Assembly: GCA_026400695.1 (NCBI GenBank) | Contig: JAPLON010000119.1 | Location: 1 to 9,713, forward strand | Direction of reading: 5' to 3' | Length of the DNA stretch: 9,713 nt | Origin: Pseudomonadota bacterium | Lineage (GTDB): Bacteria; Pseudomonadota; Alphaproteobacteria; Paracaedibacterales; CAITNM01 | In this document: positions 1 through 6,639 of the stretch, in pieces | How the letters are laid out: each line of letters begins with the position of its first letter | Numbering within the stretch: the first letter of the stretch is position 1 | Program-made: the position numbers and the translations under genes | The notes under the pieces: model-generated | Databases searched by the model: none | What the model was told of the DNA's origin: nothing | Seen by the model: the letters and a program-made list of their open reading frames with translations, nothing else

Positions 1-2
1 AC

Positions 3-374
3 CTGCTGACGATTGGTAGAACTGGTTTTAGCAAGTATCGCAACCACTTTTTGTTGCAGGGAAACTTGGTTTAATTTTTTAAGCTGATCGATTATCTGAG
101 TTTTACTCAGCGTTTAATGTTTGTTTTTGGTTTGGGGTTTGAATTACCGGTAGTGCTATTTTCCCTTGTGCGGTTAAATATTATTTCATTTGATGATTTA
201 AAGTCACGCTGGCGTTTGGTTATATTGGTTATTTGCTTAATAAGCGCTGTTATCACTCCACCTGATGCTTTAAGTATGATTGCACTCGCTTTACCAATGA
301 TAGTTCTTTATGGGGCGACCCTGCTTATGATACATTGGACCAAACCGGTTCACTTAGAAAACACTTATGCATGA
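3..374 (+). pseudogene. tatC: Sec-independent translocase TatC, 3' part, interrupted by an in-frame stop
   Basis: TatC is the polytopic inner-membrane subunit of the twin-arginine export system that recognises RR signal peptides. The stretch from about position 75 matches the C-terminal third of the family: the 'KLIDYLSF' segment preceding TM5, the hallmark 'FGLGFELPVV', then 'ITPPDALSMIALALPM' and the last membrane helix. The same frame is open from position 3, but a TAA lies at 72-74, immediately before the recognisable part. The 23 codons upstream ('GFSKYRNHFLLQ' and neighbours) cannot be aligned securely, and the other two forward frames also carry stops before position 90. An ATG at 117 could only start an 85-residue fragment lacking TM1-4. 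So this is either a decayed or rearranged tatC, or a sequencing error; the 5' half lies outside the window. The 3' end overlaps serS by 8 bp. Identity as TatC is strong; pseudogene status is moderate. Confidence 0.72.
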
Positions 375-1632
375 TATTCGTTTTATTCGGGAGTTCCCTG
401 AACTATTTGATAAATTACTAGCTGATCGTAATTTGGATCCAGCTTCTTCACTTATTTTGGATCTTGATAAAGTTCACAGGCAAACTTTAACAGATTTGCA
501 GTCTTTTCAGAGTCAGCGTAATGCTCACGCCAAAGCTTTTGGTGAAGCAAAGCGCAATGGTGAATCTACAGATGTAATTGCCGTGGAAGGGGAAACCTTA
601 AAGCAAAAAATTGCTACGTTTGAAGAGCAAGCTAAGGAACAAGAAAAAAAATTGCATGATATTTTAAGTGCAATTCCTAATGTTGCAGCAAGTGATGTTC
701 CTGTTGGTAAGGATGAAACAGGAAATGCAGAGATTTTGCGTTGGGGAACTCCAAAAGAATTTTCATTTACACCTAAACATCACTACGAATTGGGTGAAGC
801 TCTTGGGTTAATGGATTTTGCAACGGCTGCTAAGCTTTCTGGTGCGCGCTTTGTTTTGCTAAAGGGTGAGCTTAGTCGTCTTGAACGTAGTCTTGCCCAG
901 TTTATGCTAGATACTCACACCAGTGAATTTGGCTATACTGAAATTTCTCCACCGTTGCTTGTTAATGGCTCTGCAATGTTTGGTACTGGCCAGTTGCCAA
1001 AGTTAGAGCATGATAGTTTTTTGACTAGCCATAATCACTGGTTGATCCCAACTTCAGAAGTAAGCCTTACTAATATGGTAGCCGGTGATATTTTAAGTGA
1101 ACTGCAATTGCCAATGCGTGTAACAGCTTCAACCCCATGCTTTAGGGCAGAAGCTGGTGCTGCTGGGCGTGATACGCGTGGAATGATTCGTAATCATCAA
1201 TTCACTAAAGTTGAATTGGTTAGTATAACTACTCCAGAACAATCTGAGGCAGAGCATGAGCGTTTAACTTCAGCTGCTGAATCAATTTTACAAAAATTAA
1301 ACTTGCCGTACCGAAAGATGTTGCTATCAACTGGAGATATGGGGTTCTGTGCTAAAAAGACTTATGATTTAGATGTTTGGTTACCTGGTCCACAAGATTT
1401 TCGTGAAATTTCTAGCTGTTCAAATTGTGGTGACTTTCAAGCACGAAGAATGAATGCTCGCTACCGTACCCATGATGGAAAAATTCATTTTGTACACACC
1501 TTAAATGGCTCTGGTTTAGCGGTAGGTCGTACCTTAATAGCAGTTTTGGAAAATTACCAAGAGGCTGATGGCTCAATAACCATTCCAGAAGTACTACGAC
1601 CTTATACAGGTTTTGATAGAATTGAGGCTTAG
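367..1632 (+). CDS. serS: Serine--tRNA ligase (SerRS)
   Basis: Class II aminoacyl-tRNA synthetase that activates serine with ATP and charges tRNA-Ser (and tRNA-Sec where present) in the cytosol. The 421-aa length is normal. Residues about 28-105 form the long N-terminal antiparallel coiled-coil arm that grips the tRNA-Ser long variable arm. Motif 1 lies around 'GYTEISPP' (about residue 189), followed by the 'TSEVSLTN' serine-pocket loop (about 229). Motif 2 is 'FRAEAGAAGRDTRGMIR' (about 258) and motif 3 contains 'NGSGLAVGRT' (about 380). The start 'MHDIRFIREFPE' matches the usual alphaproteobacterial N-terminus. No clear Shine-Dalgarno precedes it. The ATG sits inside the tatC end (ATGCATGA), so translational coupling is likely. 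All catalytic motifs are intact and the gene appears functional. Confidence 0.98.
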   Translation: MHDIRFIREFPELFDKLLADRNLDPASSLILDLDKVHRQTLTDLQSFQSQRNAHAKAFGEAKRNGESTDVIAVEGETLKQKIATFEEQAKEQEKKLHDILSAIPNVAASDVPVGKDETGNAEILRWGTPKEFSFTPKHHYELGEALGLMDFATAAKLSGARFVLLKGELSRLERSLAQFMLDTHTSEFGYTEISPPLLVNGSAMFGTGQLPKLEHDSFLTSHNHWLIPTSEVSLTNMVAGDILSELQLPMRVTASTPCFRAEAGAAGRDTRGMIRNHQFTKVELVSITTPEQSEAEHERLTSAAESILQKLNLPYRKMLLSTGDMGFCAKKTYDLDVWLPGPQDFREISSCSNCGDFQARRMNARYRTHDGKIHFVHTLNGSGLAVGRTLIAVLENYQEADGSITIPEVLRPYTGFDRIEA

Positions 1633-1633
1633 T

Positions 1634-2395
1634 TTGCGGGTTTTAATTACAAATGATGATGGTATCACGGCTCCAGGATTGAAAATTTTGGAACATATTG
1701 CTAGATCATTAACTGACGATGTGTGGATTGTTGCACCTGAGCACGATCAAAGCGCAGTTAGCCATTCTTTGACTTTGCGTACCCCATTTCGAATTACTGA
1801 AATTTCTTCAAAAAAATATTCTGTTTCAGGGACGCCTACAGATTGTGTGTTAAGCGCCGTACAATCACTTATGGAAGATAAACCAGACTTGGTGCTTTCA
1901 GGGGTTAATAATGGGGCGAATATAGCGGAAGATGTTACTTATTCTGGTACTGTTGCAGCAGCATTAGAAGCAACAATTCTTGGAATTCCAGCCATCGCTT
2001 TTAGTTTAACAAATCAGACGTTGCAGCCAACCAAATGGGCAACCGCTGAGCACTGGGGACCTATCGTTTTAAGTAAGATTTTGAAAAATCCTATACCAAA
2101 AGATGTTTTGATTAATGTGAATTTTCCAAATGTTGTTCATAAGTCAGTTGAAGGCATTAAAGTTACTAGTCAAGGACGACGTAAATTTTTTGATAGCATT
2201 TGTAAACGTGAAGACCCCCGTGGTGTTCCGTATTATTGGATTGGACCGGGTACTCAGGGATATGATAGCATGAAGTCTGCGGAATCCGGTACTGATGTAG
2301 AAGCTATTGTTAATAGATATATTTCTATAACGCCTTTATCGGTAGATATTACTAATCAAAAAACACTTGAATTATTGAAGGAACAATTTGCATGA
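1634..2395 (+). CDS. surE: 5'/3'-nucleotidase SurE
   Basis: SurE is a metal-dependent phosphatase that dephosphorylates 5'- and 3'-nucleoside monophosphates and, in some species, short polyphosphates; it is linked to stationary-phase survival. Starting at the TTG at 1634 gives 'MRVLITNDDGI', the canonical N-terminus; the frame also extends to an upstream TTG at 1613, which would add seven atypical residues. TTG 1634 lies one base after the serS stop and has an AGG-containing site six bases upstream, so I prefer it. The metal-site acidic pair is in NDDG (residues 7-10), the 'DQSAVSHSLT' loop carries the conserved Ser, and 'SGVNNGANI' carries the conserved Asn. The 253-aa length is usual. In many proteobacteria pcm follows surE; here the LysM/M23 lipoprotein follows directly with a 4-bp ATGA overlap. 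Confidence 0.96.
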   Translation: MRVLITNDDGITAPGLKILEHIARSLTDDVWIVAPEHDQSAVSHSLTLRTPFRITEISSKKYSVSGTPTDCVLSAVQSLMEDKPDLVLSGVNNGANIAEDVTYSGTVAAALEATILGIPAIAFSLTNQTLQPTKWATAEHWGPIVLSKILKNPIPKDVLINVNFPNVVHKSVEGIKVTSQGRRKFFDSICKREDPRGVPYYWIGPGTQGYDSMKSAESGTDVEAIVNRYISITPLSVDITNQKTLELLKEQFA

Positions 2396-3219
2396 AAAAT
2401 ATTATTGCAAGCTTTATATTGCTGCTTTTAGTAGGCTGTGCAACGAATCAACGTCCAGCTGAGGTAGTAAATACACCTAAATCAAGCAAGGCAATACCTT
2501 CAAAAAGTGCTTATTATCAGGTTAAAAAGGGCGACACGTTAGTTTCAATTGCTAAACGTTTTGGCGTATCTCAAGATGATCTCTTAAGATTCAATAAATT
2601 AAAGAGCGATGCGCAGTTGGTTCCAGGACAACGTTTGTTGGTTAAAGAGCGTGCTGGAAACCATTCAGAACAAAGGCTTGCAGATGATATCACGGTTAAG
2701 CCACTTGATGATATTAGCGCTTCCAACCAATCTTTACCTGATGCTTCTGTTCCTTCTGAAGAAATGGTTACACAAGTTCCTGCTTCTGATGCGGTATCAG
2801 CAGCTTCAACAGAATCTGTAGTAGCGTCGCCCAATTCTGGTTATAGGTCACCTGTGGCTGGAAAAATTATTAAAGATTTTGGAAAGCTACCAGATGGTAC
2901 TATTAACAAAGGAATCAATATAGCTGCTCCAAAAGGGGTGGCGGTTAAGTCTGTTGCCGATGGAGTTGTTAAGTATGCCGGTTCACAAGCTGAAGGTTAT
3001 GGCAAGTTAGTAATGATTCAGCATGGTGATGGTAAAATTTCAACCTATGCGCACCTTAACACAATTGATGTGAAGGCTAAATCGGTCGTAAGCGCTGGTT
3101 CTAAAATAGGTACAGTTGGTTCAACTGGTAGCGTTTCTCAGCCGCAATTGCATTTGCAAATTCGTGGAGCAGACAAATCACCAATTGATCCACGTACTCT
3201 TATTTCCGGCCTTGGTTAG
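2392..3219 (+). CDS. nlpD: LysM / degenerate M23 (LytM) lipoprotein, NlpD/DipM-like
   Basis: Predicted lipoprotein: a signal sequence ends in the lipobox LVGC, with Cys16 as the lipidation site. A LysM peptidoglycan-binding domain follows (about 42-87, 'YYQVKKGDTLVSIAKRFGVS'), then a Ser/Ala/Val-rich low-complexity linker (about 90-150), and a C-terminal M23/LytM domain (about 152-270). The zinc site is degenerate. The usual HxGxDxxxx pair is replaced by Asn172 and Asn176 ('NKGINIAA'), and the first His of HxH is Gln252 ('QLHLQIR'); His211, His221 and His254 remain. Family knowledge: such LytM factors (NlpD, EnvC, DipM) do not cut peptidoglycan but activate amidases at the septum. I infer that role here. 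An AAGGA at 2378-2382 lies nine bases before the ATG, which overlaps the surE stop. The symbol follows synteny and architecture; DipM-like would be equally fair. Confidence 0.88.
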   Translation: MKNIIASFILLLLVGCATNQRPAEVVNTPKSSKAIPSKSAYYQVKKGDTLVSIAKRFGVSQDDLLRFNKLKSDAQLVPGQRLLVKERAGNHSEQRLADDITVKPLDDISASNQSLPDASVPSEEMVTQVPASDAVSAASTESVVASPNSGYRSPVAGKIIKDFGKLPDGTINKGINIAAPKGVAVKSVADGVVKYAGSQAEGYGKLVMIQHGDGKISTYAHLNTIDVKAKSVVSAGSKIGTVGSTGSVSQPQLHLQIRGADKSPIDPRTLISGLG

Positions 3220-3235
3220 CCGTGAATAAGCGGCT
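3218..3235 (+). other. Small hairpin between the LysM/M23 gene and murJ
   Basis: A perfect 5-bp stem (AGCCG/CGGCT) with an 8-base loop begins inside the upstream stop codon. There is no T-run after it, so it is not a convincing intrinsic terminator. It may be a weak RNA processing or stability element within the operon, or chance. Confidence 0.25.
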
Positions 3236-3254
3236 GTTACCTTAAGGATTATAG

Positions 3255-4775
3255 GTGCGTTTAGAGAAATCATTAATAATTGTTGGCGGGCTAACTTCTG
3301 TTAGCCGTTTATTTGGCTTATTGCGCGAAATGCTAATGAGCTATTTTCTGGGCGCTAGTGTTATTGCGGACGCATTCATAGTTGCTTTTAAATTTCCCAA
3401 TTTTTTTAGAAGATTTTTTGCTGAAGGTGCATTTAATGCTGCATTTGTACCTGAGTTTGCTGGTGTACTTGCAAGCCATGGTAAAGAACAAGCAAAAGAA
3501 GTTGCTAATCAAGTTTTTAGTTGGCTGACCCTTATTTTGTGCATTTTTGTAATTTTGGTGGTAATTTTTACTCCAACAATTATTCACATTATTGCCCCTG
3601 GGTTTTGTGATACTCCGGAACGCCTTGCCTACGCGATTGAGTTTACTCGAATAACATTCCCCTACATTTTATTTATATCATTAGCGGCTTTATTATCAGG
3701 AGTGCTTAATTCACTAGATCGTTTCGCAGCAGCGGCAGCGACTCCTGTGCTTTTAAATATTTTTATGATAGCAGCTATGTTGTTGGTTGTTGATGAACCT
3801 GGGTTTGCCTTATGCGTTGGGGTAATTACTGCAGGTGTTGTGCAATTTATTTGGTTGTATTATGCAGCTGCTAAGCAAGGATTTAAGTTGCGTTTACAAA
3901 TGCCTACCCTTAACCCTTCAGTTTCAAAGATTTTAACATTAATGGTTCCAGGGGCAATTGGCGCTGGGGTAATGCAAATTAATATTTTTGTTGATATGAT
4001 GCTTGCTTCAACACTGCCTACAGGATCTTTAGCTTTCCTTTATTATGCAGATCGCTTGAATCAATTACCTTTGTCAGTTTTTGGTATTGCTATAGGTACG
4101 GTTTTGCTGCCTAGCCTTTCTAAGGCTTTACGCTTAAATAATCAAAAAGATGCTGTGGTTTTACAGGAAAAGGCAATGTCTTTAGGCTTACGACTAAGTA
4201 TTCCTTCGGCATTTGGTTTGGTGTTATTGGCCAATCCAATCATTAATTTAATTTATGGTCGTGGTAGTTTTACTTATGATCATGTATTGGCAACTGCTCC
4301 TGCTTTAGCTGCTTTTGCTATAGGTTTACCCGCATATATTTTAAGCAAAATTTTCACTACAGGATTTTTTGCAAAACAAAACACAAAAACTCCACTTAAA
4401 ATTGGGATGATTACTGTTGCTGTAAATCTTATTTTAAATCTACTTTTAATAGGTCCACTCCTACATGTTGGTATGGCACTTGCTACAGGGCTTGCTGCGT
4501 GGGTTCAAGCAGGTTTGTTAGCTTGGAAACTTAAAGAAAAATCAATGATATCACTCAGTCCTGAATTTTATAAAGATCTATTGTACGTAGTTTTAGCCAG
4601 TGTTTGTATGGGGGCTTTGGTTTATCAGTTACAAGTTTCTGTAATTTTTCCCAGTTCATTTATTAAGTCTGTGGTTTACGTTTTTGGTTTGGTTGGGGTT
4701 GGAATAGCTACTTTTGGAGGGGTTTATAAGGCCTGCTTATTTACAGGTTATTACTGTAAAAAAACAGGCGCTTAG
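3255..4775 (+). CDS. murJ: Lipid II flippase MurJ (MviN)
   Basis: MOP-superfamily inner-membrane flippase that moves lipid II to the periplasmic face for peptidoglycan synthesis. The 506-aa product is hydrophobic throughout, consistent with the family's 14 membrane helices. The N-terminus has the signature 'SRLFGLLREMLMSYFLGAS' and 'ADAF', then 'FRRFFAEGAFNAAFVPEF'. Residues equivalent to those essential in E. coli MurJ are present: Arg18, Arg24, Asp39, Arg52, and Arg267 within 'YADRLNQLPLSVFGIAIGT' (E. coli Arg270). The start is GTG with an AAGGA site at 3244-3248, six bases upstream; a GTG start may lower expression of this membrane protein. The gene lies 35 bp after the LysM/M23 gene and is probably in the same operon. 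It ends five bases from the end of the convergent minus-strand gene. It appears intact. Confidence 0.97.
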   Translation: MRLEKSLIIVGGLTSVSRLFGLLREMLMSYFLGASVIADAFIVAFKFPNFFRRFFAEGAFNAAFVPEFAGVLASHGKEQAKEVANQVFSWLTLILCIFVILVVIFTPTIIHIIAPGFCDTPERLAYAIEFTRITFPYILFISLAALLSGVLNSLDRFAAAAATPVLLNIFMIAAMLLVVDEPGFALCVGVITAGVVQFIWLYYAAAKQGFKLRLQMPTLNPSVSKILTLMVPGAIGAGVMQINIFVDMMLASTLPTGSLAFLYYADRLNQLPLSVFGIAIGTVLLPSLSKALRLNNQKDAVVLQEKAMSLGLRLSIPSAFGLVLLANPIINLIYGRGSFTYDHVLATAPALAAFAIGLPAYILSKIFTTGFFAKQNTKTPLKIGMITVAVNLILNLLLIGPLLHVGMALATGLAAWVQAGLLAWKLKEKSMISLSPEFYKDLLYVVLASVCMGALVYQLQVSVIFPSSFIKSVVYVFGLVGVGIATFGGVYKACLFTGYYCKKTGA

Positions 4776-4780
4776 GTCTT

Positions 4781-6346
4781 TTATTTTTCATCAAAAGCTT
4801 TTTGAAGATCTTTTTTTAAAGCTTCTTGAAGCTCTGCTTTTGAAGGTAAAGCTCCAACATTTCGTGACCTTTCAACTGGGGCTTGTGTTCCAGAGATAGC
4901 AAATTTACTTTGACTATGTGCATTAATCCAAGCAACAATTTGTGATCCAGAAAAAGCAGGGCAGCCGCTTAAATCTACACTTAACGGTTGGTTTGCAGAT
5001 GATACTTCATCAACTAGAGAATCTGTAACACATGGATATGTTGGTCCTTTCCCTATTAGTTGCATTTGAATGTCTGAAGGGAAGCTACCGTTTTGAGAAC
5101 GGAAATCAATTAGACGTTCTTTTATTTTTTCATAAACATTTATAGTGTTATAATCAAGCGTGTTTGGTTTTCCACTTTCGTGGTAGAAATCGATATACCC
5201 AGAAATTCCGTAGCCATCAAACCCTCTATCTTCTCCTCGTTCACTATAATCTTCTGCCGTATATCCTGTGTCTGTTGATCTCATGAAAAAGCTATAAAGC
5301 GGTGCTTTAGGATCTTGTGGAAAATTGTTGGCTTTTGGAACGTTATTACTCATAGCTACAGCACTCGTATCTATAGTTATTGAGGGATCATAGCTAAGTT
5401 TTTCACCATCATTAATACAATCGTATGGATTGGTACTTAGTATAAGTAAAGGCGTTTTTTTGTTCAGCATTTCATTAACTGATGGCCAAACTGGATATGA
5501 TCGTTCCGTTTCTTTGTATCTTTTTAGTACTGGGTAGTGGACATAATCTGTAAGCCCTGACTTCTCTAGGGCTTCATGTATTGCTTCTTTTCCTTTGTCA
5601 CCTAAGAAGCTATATAAATAAAGAAATGCTGTTGGAGGAACGGGTAAAGGAATAATTGTATTAGTTGCCCTATCAATGGCTCTTCCATCATATACCTTAT
5701 CTTCACCATCTTTGGTGTTAGGATGTTTTTCCTTATCATCTACACATAGAAATTCGGCATTAGGATATTTTGCTTTCCATTGATACAATTCATCTTTAAA
5801 TTTTTCTCTTCCCGTATCAAGTAAAACTTTAATACGCTTCAAATAATGTACAAATGACTCAGGTTCTCCAGGTTTTAAAAAGTATTTTGTTACATGATAA
5901 GCACCGGTAGGAGTATTTCCATGTGCAAGAACAATTTCTTGGCCTTCATCATAAGACCCACTATAAAATTTAAATGGTTTGCTCAAGCAACAGCTAGATC
6001 TAGGTGGAGTCCAACAAATAGTTAGTTTAAAAAAACGGGTTTTGTAGTCATTCCATTGTTTTTCAATTCCATGGATTTGGTCATAACAATACGGTGTAAT
6101 GTACCAATCTTCACGGCTAGCAAAAGCATTGTGAGATCCTAGCATACACATTTGGTTGTACGGCCTTTTGTAGAACTCAAACTCATCCCAAATTTCTTTT
6201 TTATCAGTGCAAGTAGATGCTATTGGTGTCGGTTCCTCACCTAGAAGGGTTGCAACTGTTTGGTTTCCTGATGAAGAATAACAATTTGAATGCACAAGCA
6301 ATGAAAATGCGATAAATAGAGTTTGTTGTTTTGATAAATTTTTCAT
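4781..6346 (-). CDS. Secreted PLC-like (PI-PLC X-type) phosphodiesterase domain protein, putative
   Basis: A 521-aa protein with a Sec-type signal peptide (about 1-22; 'LFIAFSLLVHS' core) and many Cys residues (such as 46, 67, 87, 111, 119, 120, 201, 310, 439, 462), suggesting disulphides outside the cytoplasm. The order of motifs resembles PI-PLC X-type enzymes: 'CMLGSHNAF' with His72; a following Q-x(n)-TRFF-hydrophobic strand with Arg104; 'EIVLAHG' with His142; 'WPSVNEMLNKKTPLLILS' (about 287-304), like the WPTL..LI...R.VVF segment; and a late 'PLSVDLSGCPAF..SQIVAWIN' (about 454-475), like the terminal PNFV-VDF...VV..N segment. The His pair would be the acid/base residues. The acidic residue usually ending the second strand is not obvious ('LTICW'), so activity and substrate are uncertain. 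The C-terminus (about 500-521) is an amphipathic Lys/Glu-rich helix. AAGGA lies eight bases before the ATG. It has its own promoter-like region and is not part of the murJ operon. I infer a secreted, possibly host-directed enzyme; the family call is moderate. Confidence 0.6.
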   Translation of the reverse strand: MKNLSKQQTLFIAFSLLVHSNCYSSSGNQTVATLLGEEPTPIASTCTDKKEIWDEFEFYKRPYNQMCMLGSHNAFASREDWYITPYCYDQIHGIEKQWNDYKTRFFKLTICWTPPRSSCCLSKPFKFYSGSYDEGQEIVLAHGNTPTGAYHVTKYFLKPGEPESFVHYLKRIKVLLDTGREKFKDELYQWKAKYPNAEFLCVDDKEKHPNTKDGEDKVYDGRAIDRATNTIIPLPVPPTAFLYLYSFLGDKGKEAIHEALEKSGLTDYVHYPVLKRYKETERSYPVWPSVNEMLNKKTPLLILSTNPYDCINDGEKLSYDPSITIDTSAVAMSNNVPKANNFPQDPKAPLYSFFMRSTDTGYTAEDYSERGEDRGFDGYGISGYIDFYHESGKPNTLDYNTINVYEKIKERLIDFRSQNGSFPSDIQMQLIGKGPTYPCVTDSLVDEVSSANQPLSVDLSGCPAFSGSQIVAWINAHSQSKFAISGTQAPVERSRNVGALPSKAELQEALKKDLQKAFDEK

Positions 6347-6409
6347 ATTTAAATTCCTTATTAGTTTTTTTTATCTTTGAAAAAATCTAGGTAATTAGTT
6401 GTTAATTTT

Positions 6410-6437
6410 ATTATACAAACGGGTGGTTAATAATTAA
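6410..6437 (-). promoter_or_regulatory. Likely sigma70 promoter of the secreted PLC-like gene
   Basis: On the minus strand there is a perfect TATAAT (complement of 6410-6415). Sixteen bases upstream is TTAATT (complement of 6432-6437), a weak 3/6 match to TTGACA. Transcription would start around 6403, giving a leader of about 57 bases ahead of the ATG at 6346, with the AAGGA ribosome site at 6355-6359. Confidence 0.5.
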
Positions 6438-6482
6438 TTAAAGGAAATAATTTTTTGAGTGAGGTTGGTTTATTAGATCGCA

Positions 6483-6501
6483 AAATTACTAATTGTAATT
6501 T
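6483..6501. repeat. Inverted repeat in the divergent intergenic region
   Basis: A perfect 7-bp inverted repeat (AAATTAC/GTAATTT) with a 5-bp spacer, in the middle of the AT-rich 293-bp gap between the two divergent secreted-protein genes. The dyad is about the size of an operator and lies between the promoter candidates for both genes. In DNA this AT-rich, chance occurrence is also possible. Confidence 0.35.
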
Positions 6502-6523
6502 CATTACATAAATAACAGCCCAG

Positions 6524-6537
6524 TATGATTATAAAAT
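6524..6537 (+). promoter_or_regulatory. Candidate -10 region for the secreted helical-repeat gene
   Basis: The overlapping hexamers TATGAT (6524-6529) and TATAAA (6530-6535) are the best -10 matches upstream of the ATG at 6640. No good -35 is seen at 16-18 bp spacing (TTACAT at 6504-6509 is 20 bp from the second hexamer). The call is weak and depends partly on the need for a promoter driving this divergent gene. Confidence 0.3.
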
Positions 6538-6568
6538 ACGATTCATAGTTATGATTTAAAGGCTGCGT

Positions 6569-6591
6569 ATATTTAACTTTTCGTTAAATAT
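6569..6591 (+). other. Nine-bp hairpin followed by a T-run in the leader of the helical-repeat gene
   Basis: A perfect 9-bp AT-rich stem (ATATTTAAC/GTTAAATAT) with loop TTTTC, followed on the + strand by further Ts. It lies about 48 bases upstream of the ATG at 6640 and downstream of the candidate promoter. It has the shape of a weak intrinsic terminator or attenuator in a leader, or of an operator dyad. The low GC of the stem argues against strong termination. Confidence 0.4.
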
Positions 6592-6639
6592 TTTTCAATA
6601 ACCTTGTACCAAGGGGCAGTTTTCTTATGCAAGGTATAT

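Noticed and set aside
2571..2834. Minus-strand open frame opposite the LysM/M23 gene, and a + frame at 2609-2821
   Set aside because: Both fall in the low-complexity linker of the lipoprotein gene and have no recognisable content.
4740..4760. Perfect 7-bp hairpin (TTTACAG/CTGTAAA) near the murJ stop, considered as a terminator
   Set aside because: It is followed by an A-run on the + strand, so it lacks the T-run for murJ; on the minus strand the T-run precedes the stem. It also lies in murJ coding sequence.
4714..4899. 61-codon + frame bridging murJ and the convergent gene
   Set aside because: It overlaps the 3' ends of two well-supported genes and has no ribosome site or homology signal.
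6604..6639. Upstream TTG as start of the helical-repeat gene
   Set aside because: It adds 12 residues ahead of a clean signal peptide and lacks a ribosome site as well placed as that of the ATG at 6640.
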